Shown here: positions 26,151-34,232 of the stretch, piece after piece | How the letters are laid out: each line of letters begins with the position of its first letter | Numbering within the stretch: position 1 is the first letter of the stretch | IMG/VR virus record: IMGVR_UViG_3300032286_001864 | Location: 1 to 64,000 of that record | Length of the DNA: 64,000 nt | DNA from: a virus | Reading direction: 5' to 3' (one strand) | Position numbers and translations under genes: made by a program | Notes under the pieces: model-generated | What the model was told of the DNA's origin: nothing | The model's input: the letters and a program-made list of their open reading frames with translations, nothing else | Database searches by the model: none

Positions 26151-28409
26151 CCGTTCTCGCAGTATCTGGCCTCGAATCTGCTGAATTGGCATCGGCGTAT
26201 AGGGATGCCAACGCCACCGGCGGCGATCTATATCTCCCTGCATATCGGCTCGCCAGGGAGGAGCGGCACGCAAGGTGATGTCACGGTTGGCTTGATCAGG
26301 ACTCGCGGGGTCATCAAGGCAGCTGACTGGAGTGCGCCGATGACGAGCCGACAGGGGGACACCTGGCTGTTTGTGATCACCAACCTGGTCGTCGTGCCGC
26401 TGGCGACAAAGGCAGGCGCAACGGTGACCATCTCACACTTCGGCTGCTGGGATGCCGAGCAGGGAGGCAACTTCCTCAATCACGGCACGATCGCAGGACC
26501 GTTCACGGTGATCGCTGGTGATGCTGTCCGTTTTCCGCCCGGCAGCTTGATCATCCAGGTCCCATCACCGGCGGTGTTGTTCCCGGTGGCGATCCTCAGT
26601 GGTCCTGCCTTGATGCAATTGCTACCGGCGGGGACGTTGACCAGAACGGCCGACCCTTGCGCTCCGGGCGCTGTGACAGTGCCCGCCTTTACGTTACCCG
26701 CAAACCCTAATACAATAACACCTGATGATACCATTCGTACTTTTGGCTTCCAGTTTATAACAACCATTGATCGGGTGCTCAAGAAGGTTGGGATCTACGC
26801 TTGGACAACAACTGCCCACAGTATCGGCATCTGGGATTTTACACCAAGCTCCCCTCAGCTGCTATGGCAGAAGCAGATACTCCTGTCGGACCCATACATC
26901 CTTGATCAGGGGTTCCGCTGGTATGACGGACCTAACTTGATCCTAAGGGCAGGGAGGTTCTATGCGATTGCAGCAACCTGGAGTGGGCCTGATCCGATCC
27001 CGGCTCAGCTTAATCCGGTTGTTGGCGATGCAGTTACCAACATAGCCAATTTCTCGCTAAACAATACCGCCGTGCGGATAAACGGTCCTCTTCCATCGTC
27101 GCACCTGACCGACTTGAACGCATTCGCCCCGGCAGGGACCTCCGGCACTGATAACAAGGGGTATTACACGGTTAACATGCAGCTCTCTGACTGTATCCCA
27201 ACCGCCCCTTGTGATCCAGGTTACCCGACAGTGCCCACCTTTACGTTACCTGCAAACCCCAGCACAATAACACCTGGCTCAGCAGTTCGTGTTTTTGGCT
27301 ATAATTTTGATACGGAAATTGATCGGGTCGTCAAAAAAGTTGGTATTTACGCTCAGACAGCAAGGGATCACACTATTGGCATCTGGGATTTTACAGGCGC
27401 TCCCCAGCTGCTATGGCAGAAGCAGATACTCCTGTCGAACCCATACATCCTTGATCAGGGGTTCCGCTGGTATGACGGACCTAACTTGATTCTAAAAGCG
27501 GGGAGGCGTTACGCAATTGCAGCAACCTGGGGCAGTAGCGAGCCTGTGCCCGCTGGAGTAAGCCCAGGTGACATTGCGGTCAACATAAACCGACTGAGCT
27601 TGAACGACAGTGCAAGAAGAGTGCCGGGAAACCCTCTGCCGTCGTCATACCTGACCGACCTGAACGCCTTCCCCCCGGACGGGACTTCCGTCACTGATAA
27701 CAAGGGGTATTACACGGTTAACATGCAGCTCTCTGACTGTATCCCAACCGCCCCTTGTGATCCAGGTTACCCGACAGTGCCCACCTTTACGTTACCCGCG
27801 AATCCCAGGACAATAACGCCTGATAATAACATTCGTGTTTTTGGTTTTGCTTTTAGTACAGGGATCAACCGTGTGATCAAGAAGGTTGGTATCTACGCTC
27901 AGACAACAACTGACCATAGTATCGGCGTCTGGGATTTTTCCGCCACTCCGCCCCGGCTGCTATGGCAGAAGCAAATCTCCTTGTCGGACCCGTACATCCT
28001 TGATCAGGGGTACCGCTGGTATGATACGCCCGACATCTTGCTACGAGGCGAACTCCCTCCCAGCATCCTGTCTCGTTACGTGATAGGAACAACCTGGGCT
28101 GGCGAACCGATCCCCGCTCAGCTTGATCCGGCCTACGGAATCGCAACCATCAATATACTTAATTTCTCATTAGACAACACCGCGAGGATTGCATCGGGAA
28201 GCCCTCGACCATCGTCGCATCTGACTGACCTGAACGCTTACCCCCCGGCTGGTACCTCCGGCACTGATGAAAAGGGGTACTACACGGTTAACATGCAGCT
28301 CTCTGACTGTGTTCCTGAGTCACTGCTGTTCCCACAGAAGACCCTCTATGGCTCTGCCTTGATGCAAGCCCCGGCGGCGGGGACGCTGACGAGGATCCGC
28401 CCGGCTTAG
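26148..28409 (+). CDS. Long tail fibre with N-terminal adaptor domain and three tandem repeats
   Basis: The frame opens at 25971, but the GTG at 26148 starts a sequence matching the paralogue at 17680 (MPFSQYLASNLLNWHRR), so 753 aa. Residues 1-130 are the adaptor domain. A GPALMQLLPAGTLTR motif follows. Then come three repeats of about 183 residues, each with FTLPANPxTITP, KKVGIYA, LLWQKQI, DQGFRWYD and GYYTVNMQLSDC. The last residues repeat the SALMQAPAAGTLTR motif. Repeats are beta-rich, probably jelly-roll domains that form the shaft or bind host glycans. Confidence 0.75.
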   Translation: MPFSQYLASNLLNWHRRIGMPTPPAAIYISLHIGSPGRSGTQGDVTVGLIRTRGVIKAADWSAPMTSRQGDTWLFVITNLVVVPLATKAGATVTISHFGCWDAEQGGNFLNHGTIAGPFTVIAGDAVRFPPGSLIIQVPSPAVLFPVAILSGPALMQLLPAGTLTRTADPCAPGAVTVPAFTLPANPNTITPDDTIRTFGFQFITTIDRVLKKVGIYAWTTTAHSIGIWDFTPSSPQLLWQKQILLSDPYILDQGFRWYDGPNLILRAGRFYAIAATWSGPDPIPAQLNPVVGDAVTNIANFSLNNTAVRINGPLPSSHLTDLNAFAPAGTSGTDNKGYYTVNMQLSDCIPTAPCDPGYPTVPTFTLPANPSTITPGSAVRVFGYNFDTEIDRVVKKVGIYAQTARDHTIGIWDFTGAPQLLWQKQILLSNPYILDQGFRWYDGPNLILKAGRRYAIAATWGSSEPVPAGVSPGDIAVNINRLSLNDSARRVPGNPLPSSYLTDLNAFPPDGTSVTDNKGYYTVNMQLSDCIPTAPCDPGYPTVPTFTLPANPRTITPDNNIRVFGFAFSTGINRVIKKVGIYAQTTTDHSIGVWDFSATPPRLLWQKQISLSDPYILDQGYRWYDTPDILLRGELPPSILSRYVIGTTWAGEPIPAQLDPAYGIATINILNFSLDNTARIASGSPRPSSHLTDLNAYPPAGTSGTDEKGYYTVNMQLSDCVPESLLFPQKTLYGSALMQAPAAGTLTRIRPA
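26674..28320 (+). repeat. Three direct repeats of about 549 bp inside the fibre gene
   Basis: Units at about 26674-27223, 27224-27770 and 27771-28320. Long stretches are identical at base level between units 1 and 2, so duplication was recent or is kept alike by gene conversion. Unit 3 is more diverged in its centre. Base composition is more AT-rich than the flanks. Confidence 0.8.
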
Positions 28410-28429
28410 AGCAGGGAGCGCTGCTTCGC

Positions 28430-28435
28430 TAGAAT
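28430..28435 (+). promoter_or_regulatory. -10-like element TAGAAT
   Basis: GCTAGAATC lies 43 nt before the ATG at 28479, just after a weak GAGCAG/CTGCTT hairpin that could end the fibre transcript. Confidence 0.45.
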
Positions 28436-28478
28436 CACCAGGCACGGCCTCTCGCATCGATTCGTCCGGACGTAAGCC

Positions 28479-29126
28479 ATGGCCCTTATTACGACTCGGA
28501 ACCAGAAGGGCGCTGCACTGACCTTCAGTGAGGTTGATGCCAACTTTGTTGCCCTAAACAACGATATTGCCAACCTGTCTTCGAGCGTCTATACCGCTGT
28601 GCCGGTTGGAACGGTCATTTCCTTTGCGGGGTTTTCACCTCCCTACGGCTGGCTGAAGGCAAACGGCGATACAGTTACCAACGGCTTGGGAACAGTCCAA
28701 GGCGTTACAGCGAACTTCGCCGCTTTGTATGCCGTGCTAGGCGCGCCCGGGAGGCTCCCTGATCTTCGCGGTGAGTTTGTGCGGGGCGCGGACGATGGAC
28801 GCGGCGTTGACCCCTCCAGGGCGATCGGCAGCTTGCAGGGCGGCAGCTTTCAAAGCCACGACCACGGAATCTCCGATCCGGGCCACGACCACGGCGCCGC
28901 CGACCTTGGTCACTCGCACAGTTACACCCGGAGCGGGGATAACAACCAGGTCCTAGCAGGCGGCCAAGCCGGGCGGTGTAACTCGGGCGTCTTCCCCAGC
29001 AATACCGACCCTGGCGCTGCCAACATCGTTGTCTATCCCCACGGGACCAACATCGCCGTCCAAGCTGCGGGTGGGAGCGAGACGCGCCCGCGCAACGTGG
29101 CACTGCTGTACTGCATCAAGTATTGA
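28479..29126 (+). CDS. Tail-collar fibre protein
   Basis: 215 aa. Residues 40-70 hold the collar signature PVGTVISFAGFSPPYGWLKA, followed by LPDLRGEFVRG and DDGRGVD. HDHG, GHDHG and GHSHS around residues 127-147 are HxH motifs like the iron-binding triplets in T4 short fibre gp12, and the end (ETRPRNVALLYCIKY) is typical of the family. It is a receptor-binding or baseplate-fibre tip protein. Its tail overlaps a convergent minus-strand gene by 11 bases. Confidence 0.85.
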   Translation: MALITTRNQKGAALTFSEVDANFVALNNDIANLSSSVYTAVPVGTVISFAGFSPPYGWLKANGDTVTNGLGTVQGVTANFAALYAVLGAPGRLPDLRGEFVRGADDGRGVDPSRAIGSLQGGSFQSHDHGISDPGHDHGAADLGHSHSYTRSGDNNQVLAGGQAGRCNSGVFPSNTDPGAANIVVYPHGTNIAVQAAGGSETRPRNVALLYCIKY

Positions 29127-29322
29127 GTGCTGACTGCTGGTCGCCGACTACGGGGCGCGGCACAAACGCCCGGATCAGGCTGCCAGCTTCCAGCTTCTCG
29201 AGTGTCGTCCAGCGGATCTGGCAAAGCCGGCAGCCGCGTCGTCGCCGGACAGCGCCGTCACCGCGGTGAACAGTATTGAGCACGCAGGCATGGTCAATAG
29301 AATCGCAGTTCGGGCAACGCAT
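29116..29322 (-). CDS. NrdR-like zinc-ribbon protein without ATP cone
   Basis: 68 aa starting at an internal ATG of a longer frame. MRCPNC (Cys3, Cys6), DGAVRRRRGC, CRLC (Cys31, Cys34) and RWTTLEKLE match the zinc ribbon of the ribonucleotide-reductase repressor NrdR almost motif for motif. NrdR is about 150 aa and senses nucleotides with an ATP-cone domain, which is absent here. A stand-alone DNA-binding ribbon could mimic or block the host regulator. A TAGCAC element lies 19 nt upstream. Confidence 0.65.
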   Translation of the reverse strand: MRCPNCDSIDHACVLNTVHRGDGAVRRRRGCRLCQIRWTTLEKLEAGSLIRAFVPRPVVGDQQSALNT

Positions 29323-29341
29323 CAGCCGAGCCGGGAGCAAA

Positions 29342-29347
29342 GTGCTA
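29342..29347 (-). promoter_or_regulatory. -10-like element TAGCAC, minus strand
   Basis: GGCTAGCAC read on the minus strand lies 19 nt before the ATG at 29322 and resembles the GCTAGCAT elements. Divergent to it, TAACCT at 29379-29384 is 21 nt before the ATG at 29406. Confidence 0.35.
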
Positions 29348-29405
29348 GCCAAGGCTGGCAGAACGCCAAGGCAGGCGGTAACCTGCTGGCACCGATGCAG
29401 CCGCG

Positions 29406-29900
29406 ATGACCGCCGAGTCTTACGAACAGCAGCCTTTGCCGGGGCTTGAGCACCTGTGCCCGCCTGTCTTAGCTGATACCCAGCGGCAGCTTGCCCTGAG
29501 CAAGGCCAGAGTCGAGATGACGGAAGCCATGTACCAAGCCAGCGGGCGGAGCGATCCGACTCATCCGATGAACGGAAAGTACACCGGGCTCTGGGTCGAG
29601 CTCTGCCTGACGACCGGGCGGGCACTGCTGGAGCACGCCCTGCTTTATCCGGAGGACGTGCAGGTGACCGCACGATCGGCGCCCCAAAGCCATGACGTCG
29701 ATCTCGGTTCGGTAGGGCCGTCCCTCGAGGGGATGTTCGCTATTCGCAAGCAGGCGCTCGCCGATGGGGCCGAATCGATCCGCTTGCAACGCGAGTCCGA
29801 CCGGTTGCGCGCTGCCTACTTCCATGGCTTGGCAGCTCTGGACGACTCCCCGGGAGACAGCCCGTTTGCGGTGCTGGGGACGTCGGCGGTGCACTTGTGA
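29406..29900 (+). CDS. Hypothetical protein (164 aa)
   Basis: Helical, acidic protein with a central stretch GLWVELCLTTGRALLEHALLYP and a charged helix near the C-terminus. Its stop overlaps the next start (29897) by four bases. Position after the collar gene suggests a small tail-assembly or packaging-related role; no family is recognised. Confidence 0.55.
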   Translation: MTAESYEQQPLPGLEHLCPPVLADTQRQLALSKARVEMTEAMYQASGRSDPTHPMNGKYTGLWVELCLTTGRALLEHALLYPEDVQVTARSAPQSHDVDLGSVGPSLEGMFAIRKQALADGAESIRLQRESDRLRAAYFHGLAALDDSPGDSPFAVLGTSAVHL

Positions 29901-30247
29901 AGGTAGACGACATTGAGCGGCTGCTCGCTGGGCGGCGGCTAGAGGACGTCCTCTTCGAGAGCAATGCCGCCGAGTACGCGGACTGCGTCAAGGCCCGTCA
30001 GGCCAGCGCCATTTACCGAGCCTATGGACCCGACGCCCTACGAAACCAGCATCCAGGAAGTCGCCGCGGTCCTTCAAGCCCGGACCCTACTGCTGCGTCT
30101 CAGCGATCACCAGCTGACACCGCGGGTCCCTCGGGAGATACGAGCAGAGGCTCGTGCGCTTCTGCGCTGGTTCCCTCGGGCAGAGCGACTGAGGCCTGTC
30201 CTGGAGGGACCGGCGCATCTGCAGCGACAAGCCAGGCGCCTCCTTGA
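29897..30247 (+). CDS. Small protein, first part of an overlapping pair
   Basis: The first about 45 residues (MKVDDIERLLAGRRLEDVLF, then AAEYADCVKARQASAIYRAYG) look like a real helical protein. Beyond residue 45 the composition becomes Ser/Pro/Gly/Thr-rich and looks like a shadow of the frame that starts at 30024. Either this is a short protein with a non-functional tail, or a +1 frameshift near 30020-30040 joins both. Confidence 0.45.
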   Translation: MKVDDIERLLAGRRLEDVLFESNAAEYADCVKARQASAIYRAYGPDALRNQHPGSRRGPSSPDPTAASQRSPADTAGPSGDTSRGSCASALVPSGRATEACPGGTGASAATSQAPP

Positions 30248-30320
30248 GGCCGAAACTTTTCGTAATAACCCAATTCCAAGCCCCGAAACAACCCAAGGCG
30301 GGACCCCTTCTTCTCTGTAG
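30024..30320 (+). CDS. Small helical protein, second part of an overlapping pair
   Basis: 98 aa from the ATG at 30024 (MDPTPYETSIQEVAAVLQAR). Residues 5-85 are Arg/Leu/Ala-rich helices, clearly protein-like, while the overlapping frame loses that quality at this point. It could be an independent gene or the distal half of a frameshifted product. It ends 25 bases from the convergent recombinase gene. Confidence 0.5.
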   Translation: MDPTPYETSIQEVAAVLQARTLLLRLSDHQLTPRVPREIRAEARALLRWFPRAERLRPVLEGPAHLQRQARRLLEAETFRNNPIPSPETTQGGTPSSL

Positions 30321-30345
30321 CACCATGGACGCCAGGACTGCTTTG

Positions 30346-31614
30346 TTACGAATTGCTGCTCGGGCGGTCTCGCAGCCGAATTTCGACCCGGTTGGGATCC
30401 CCGACGTAGAGAACCTCGTCAACAAGCTCCAGCAGCACTGCCCGGAGTTCTTCCGTGGTAGCGGCTTCAAGCACGCCGGGTCGCAACAGGAGCTCCTGCA
30501 GGCCGGTCCAGTTCGCTGAATTGATCGGCGGCGGCGCCAGCAACTCCAGTCGCAGTGTTTCGATGGCCTGAGCCAGGCCGGGTACCCCCTGGGCGGCTAA
30601 GGCTTCCAGCTGCTCGAGATGTGCTCGCTTGATGCGTTCCTCTGGGCTGGGCTCAACTTCCCCCGAGGACGCGGCATTGAGGGGACCCAACAGGGCGGCA
30701 CCTCGCAGGGCTTCGAGCGCCTGGTTGATGACCTTCCATTCCGCAAGGCCGCGACCCCAGCGCGGGCAGTGCAGATGCGTGCACTTCAGCCGGGGGAGGC
30801 CATGAGCAATGGTGTAGTGCATGGCCTTGCCGCACTCCGAGCAGCGGACCAGGCCGGAGAGAGCGCGAATCACCCGAGGGGCTCTGGTGCCTCCCCTCTG
30901 GCGGGAGTCGATCAGCCGCCGCGCCTGTTGCCATTCCTGCCAGGAGATCAGAGCGGCGACTCGGTCTGGCTCGTTGCTGACGATGCCCCGCAGGATGGGA
31001 TTGTCGATCCAGCGGGCCAGGCCGCGAGGGCTCCAGTCCAGGCCGTGCAAGCGGATCGTGCCCGGCAGGTTGAACTCTTGCGCGGCTAGCTGCTCCCAGA
31101 GATTACGGGCCTCTGGAAATCGCTCTGGATGGGGTACCACCTGGGAGCCGTCGTACAGGTAGCCGAAGGGGACCCGGCCGCAGGCATAGTGACCGGCGGC
31201 CTTCCTGCGCGATAGGCCGTTTTTGATGTTGATGCTCTTGATCATGGAGTCGACCTCGTTGACTACGCTCATCACCCCGGTGATCATCCGATCGGCCGGT
31301 TTGTCGACCTGAGACGGCGTACCGTCCAGAAGCCGTACCTCGATTCCCAGTCGAGCGCAGATCCGGAACAGTTGCACGTCTTCCCCCCGGCGGCTCATCC
31401 GTTGCTGGGACCCAAAGACGACCCGACGAACGCGCCCTGATGCGACGAGTCCGAGTAGCTCCTCCCAGCCCGGGCGCGTGCCGTCCTTGAATGCTGACTT
31501 CCGTTCAGAGATCACGCGATCGCAGCCGGCTCCGTACAGCTGCTGGATTTGTCCCTCGATACTGGTGTCCTGCTCGACTTTGTCGGTCGAGACGCGGGCG
31601 TAGCCGATGATCAC
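30346..31614 (-). CDS. Large serine recombinase, XisF-type integrase
   Basis: 422 aa. Catalytic resolvase domain at residues 1-140: IIGYARVSTD with the nucleophile Ser9, then the helix D/E region (ADRMITGVMSVVNEVDSM). A recombinase domain follows (residues 145-220, CGRVPFGYLYDG), then a zinc ribbon with CSECGK and CTHLHC, then a C-terminal helix. The layout matches cyanobacterial XisF-type recombinases and phage serine integrases, though it is on the short side. It probably integrates and excises the phage. An imperfect inverted repeat 27 bp upstream is an att candidate. Confidence 0.88.
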   Translation of the reverse strand: MIIGYARVSTDKVEQDTSIEGQIQQLYGAGCDRVISERKSAFKDGTRPGWEELLGLVASGRVRRVVFGSQQRMSRRGEDVQLFRICARLGIEVRLLDGTPSQVDKPADRMITGVMSVVNEVDSMIKSINIKNGLSRRKAAGHYACGRVPFGYLYDGSQVVPHPERFPEARNLWEQLAAQEFNLPGTIRLHGLDWSPRGLARWIDNPILRGIVSNEPDRVAALISWQEWQQARRLIDSRQRGGTRAPRVIRALSGLVRCSECGKAMHYTIAHGLPRLKCTHLHCPRWGRGLAEWKVINQALEALRGAALLGPLNAASSGEVEPSPEERIKRAHLEQLEALAAQGVPGLAQAIETLRLELLAPPPINSANWTGLQELLLRPGVLEAATTEELRAVLLELVDEVLYVGDPNRVEIRLRDRPSSNS

Positions 31615-31640
31615 GGGCCAGGAGCAGCTAAGAGGAGCGT

Positions 31641-31684
31641 AGTGCTTAGCGGCCCTTTTCCTTGGAGAAGGCCTCTTAAGTACT
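31641..31684. repeat. Imperfect inverted repeat next to the recombinase, candidate attachment site
   Basis: Arms of about 20 bases (starting AGTGCTTA and ending TTAAGTACT) face each other around TTGG. Serine recombinases act on such imperfect dyads near their own gene. A terminator or a recombinase operator is the alternative. Confidence 0.45.
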
Positions 31685-31783
31685 AGGCGGCTTAACTCGG
31701 AGCCCCAGTGCCCTGGTGCACGGAATCGACGAACACCGCGGAGCGTGAACCAAGGCCGCGGATGAGGCGATGCTTGCCCTGGC

Positions 31784-31789
31784 TAGCAT
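31784..31789 (+). promoter_or_regulatory. -10-like element TAGCAT
   Basis: GGCTAGCATG is 26 nt before the ATG at 31816 and nearly the same as the word at 15856. Confidence 0.45.
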
Positions 31790-31815
31790 GGCGTTAGCTA
31801 GGAGCAGAATCCAAG

Positions 31816-32955
31816 ATGGCGACCAGGAGGTTATTCGGGCAGACCTACGACGAGATCGCCATCGTTGCCGCTGCGCCGATTCCGGTGGACGTTGGCTCAG
31901 CCGTGGTCAACATTGGGACGGCTGTTGAAATATCGAACGACGCCGGGAACCCGCTGCCGGTTTCGGGAAGCGTCAGCATCACCGGAAGCGCAGCGGTCAC
32001 CGGCCCGCTCACGGACACGCAGCTCAGGGCTACTGCGGTGCCTGTCTCCGGCACGTTCTGGCAGGCCACTCAGCCAATTTCGGGAAGCGTTTCGATCACG
32101 GGGACCCCAACCGTTACCGGGCCACTGACTGACACACAGCTGCGAGCGACCGCTGTTCCCGTCTCTGGCACGTTCTGGCAGGCCACTCAGCCAGTAAGCG
32201 GCAGCGTTTCGATCACGGGCACCGCAGCAGTTTCAGGACCGCTCACGGACACCCAGCTCCGCGCTACTGCGGTGCCTGTCTCCGGCACGTTCTGGCAGGC
32301 CACGCAGCCTGTCTCCGCCGCTTCCCTGCCGCTCCCCAGTGGCGCTGCGACAAGCGCCAACCAGACCACCACCAACACCAGCCTGAGCAGCATCGACGGC
32401 AAGTTGGCTGCCTTGCAATCTGGAGCCGTCCCGATCGGCGACAACAGCGCCAGCCTCACCGTTGACGGCACCGCCTACGCCGCCACGGTGTCGTTCACCA
32501 GGCCTGCCAATACGACGGCCTACACCGCTGGCGATGTGATTGGAACCGGCGCCAGCAACGACGCCATTCACACCCTGAGCAGCATTGGCAGCAGCGGCGG
32601 CTATGTGGTGGTGCAGAGCATCGAGCTGGTCTTGGGGATCAGCGCGGTGCCGTCTGGCATGACGTCATTCCGAGTTCACTTTTACGACAGCTCGCCCACC
32701 GCAGCGGCCGACAACTCCGTGTTCGATGTTGCCAGCGGCGACCGCGCCAAGTATTTGGGCTACATCGACATGCCTGCCCCGGTTGACCTGGGCTCCACGT
32801 GCTTCACGCAGATCGACTACCCCGGCAAGCTGTTCAAATTGGCCAGTGCCAGCACTTCCCTGTTCTGCGAGTTGCAGACCATCGGGGGCTTCACCCCTGC
32901 GGCTAACTCCGAGGCCTACATCCTGCGGGTCAAGACCCTGGAAGCTGGTAAGTAA
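31816..32955 (+). CDS. Tail fibre with three 39-residue repeats
   Basis: 379 aa. After a 47-residue head come three copies of a 39-residue beta unit containing SGSVSITG, GPLTDTQLRATAVPVSG and FWQATQ. A Ser/Thr/Ala linker and a globular beta domain of about 170 residues follow (YVVVQSIELVLGI, FRVHFYDSSP). Shaft repeats plus a C-terminal head are typical of phage fibres. A single-base overlap joins it to the next gene. Confidence 0.75.
   Translation: MATRRLFGQTYDEIAIVAAAPIPVDVGSAVVNIGTAVEISNDAGNPLPVSGSVSITGSAAVTGPLTDTQLRATAVPVSGTFWQATQPISGSVSITGTPTVTGPLTDTQLRATAVPVSGTFWQATQPVSGSVSITGTAAVSGPLTDTQLRATAVPVSGTFWQATQPVSAASLPLPSGAATSANQTTTNTSLSSIDGKLAALQSGAVPIGDNSASLTVDGTAYAATVSFTRPANTTAYTAGDVIGTGASNDAIHTLSSIGSSGGYVVVQSIELVLGISAVPSGMTSFRVHFYDSSPTAAADNSVFDVASGDRAKYLGYIDMPAPVDLGSTCFTQIDYPGKLFKLASASTSLFCELQTIGGFTPAANSEAYILRVKTLEAGK
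31957..32307 (+). repeat. Three 117-bp tandem repeats
   Basis: Exact spacing of 117 bp (31957, 32074, 32191, next partial at 32308), in frame with the fibre gene, coding for 39-residue shaft units. Copy number could change by slippage or recombination. Confidence 0.85.
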
Positions 32956-34232
32956 TGGGCCATCCAATCCGCAGAACGCAAGCTGCACCCTGGCTGAAGG
33001 ATTCGTTATGGCGCGGGGCGCTGGCGGTGCCGTCGCTCGATCTGCGCTTTGCTGATAACAAGTCTTTGATGGATTCGGTTTCGGGTCAGAACCTGATCAC
33101 GTTCTCCCGTGCCAGTTCGGCAACGTACATCGACTCCACGGGGACACTGCAAACGGCCTCAACGGATGTGCCGAGGTTTGATCACAACCCAACCACCGGG
33201 GAGAGCTTGGGGCTGCTGGTGGAGGAGCAGAGGACAAATTTGTTGTTACAGTCGGAGAATCTTGGGACAACTTGGACGCTTTCTGAAGCGACTGTCTCAT
33301 TAAATACAGCCATTGCTCCAGACGGTCAAACCACGGCAGATACTGTAATACCTAGCAATGGTGCTCTTGGAGTTCCTCGCCAAGATGTTCTACTCTCAGA
33401 CTCAACTATTTATACTTTTTCAGTATTTTTTAAAACGGCTGGCCTCAACAGTGTTAATCTTCAATTTTTCAACAAAACAAATACTTTTCATGGAAGTAAA
33501 AATTTAGATTTATCCACTGGTGCTCTTTCTGGTAGCGAATATATAGGCGCTACATCAGTTGTTGCCTATGGTAATGGCTGGTATAGATTGATACTGGCCA
33601 ACCTTGGCAGTGGCACAGGAGCAACCAGTCCAAACGTTCGCATTGTTCCTAGTACAACAGGCAACGGTACTTCAGGGTTTTATATCTGGGGCGCACAACT
33701 AGAAGCCGGATCTTTCCCCACCAGCTACATCCCCACCACCACCGCAGCCGCCACCAGGGCCGCCGATGTTGCAACGATTACGGGCACGGCGTTCAGTTCG
33801 TGGTATCGGCAGGATGAGGGGACGGTGTTTGCAGCAGTTTACTTGCCTCAATTAGGAAAGGCGGCACGGATTATAGCGGTTGATGATGGAAACTTCGTCA
33901 ACATGTTAGATATAACAACAACCGGCTTAGATACTATGGGGATTGAAGCAGTAGCTAGCGGTAGCTATGGAGGAGGCATTATATCGTCAAATTCTTTTGC
34001 AAATGCCAATCCAAAGATTGCTGCAACGTACAGCTCTGGTGCAAATGAATCGGCGTGCCTTAATGGGGGCACAGTTGCAAGTGGAAATATCACGCTGCCA
34101 TCAACATCATTGACAACAATGCGGTTGGGGTGGCAATCAAATTTTGCGAATTTCTTAAACGGCACCATCCGCCGCCTCACCTACTTCCCCGCCCGCCTCC
34201 CCGACACCACGTTGCAGAGGCTCACGCAGTGA
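32955..34232 (+). CDS. Tail-fibre tip protein with lectin-like domains
   Basis: 425 aa. Residues 25-110 follow a common phage fibre pattern (SLDLRFADNKSLMDSVSG, FSRASSATY, RFDHNPTTGESLGLLVEEQ). A central carbohydrate-binding-like beta domain (WTLSEATVSLN to YIWGAQLEAGS) and a C-terminal LamG-like domain follow. It probably binds a host surface glycan. Codons of the central part (about 33240-34150) are markedly AT-rich compared with both flanks, a sign of acquired DNA. Confidence 0.75.
   Translation: MGHPIRRTQAAPWLKDSLWRGALAVPSLDLRFADNKSLMDSVSGQNLITFSRASSATYIDSTGTLQTASTDVPRFDHNPTTGESLGLLVEEQRTNLLLQSENLGTTWTLSEATVSLNTAIAPDGQTTADTVIPSNGALGVPRQDVLLSDSTIYTFSVFFKTAGLNSVNLQFFNKTNTFHGSKNLDLSTGALSGSEYIGATSVVAYGNGWYRLILANLGSGTGATSPNVRIVPSTTGNGTSGFYIWGAQLEAGSFPTSYIPTTTAAATRAADVATITGTAFSSWYRQDEGTVFAAVYLPQLGKAARIIAVDDGNFVNMLDITTTGLDTMGIEAVASGSYGGGIISSNSFANANPKIAATYSSGANESACLNGGTVASGNITLPSTSLTTMRLGWQSNFANFLNGTIRRLTYFPARLPDTTLQRLTQ

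Noticed and set aside
29323-29673. Longer N-terminus of the NrdR-like protein
   Set aside because: The extension is Arg/Pro/Ser-rich without pattern and overlaps a plus-strand gene; the zinc ribbon itself begins with the internal Met, where NrdR proteins begin.
31957-32307. Regular repeats considered as a CRISPR array
   Set aside because: Units are 117 bp with no distinct spacers, are in frame and encode a fibre shaft.
34130-34228. Upstream extension of the small fibre accessory gene
   Set aside because: The extra residues are His/Pro-rich shadow of the preceding gene; a GTGA-coupled start at 34229 is better.
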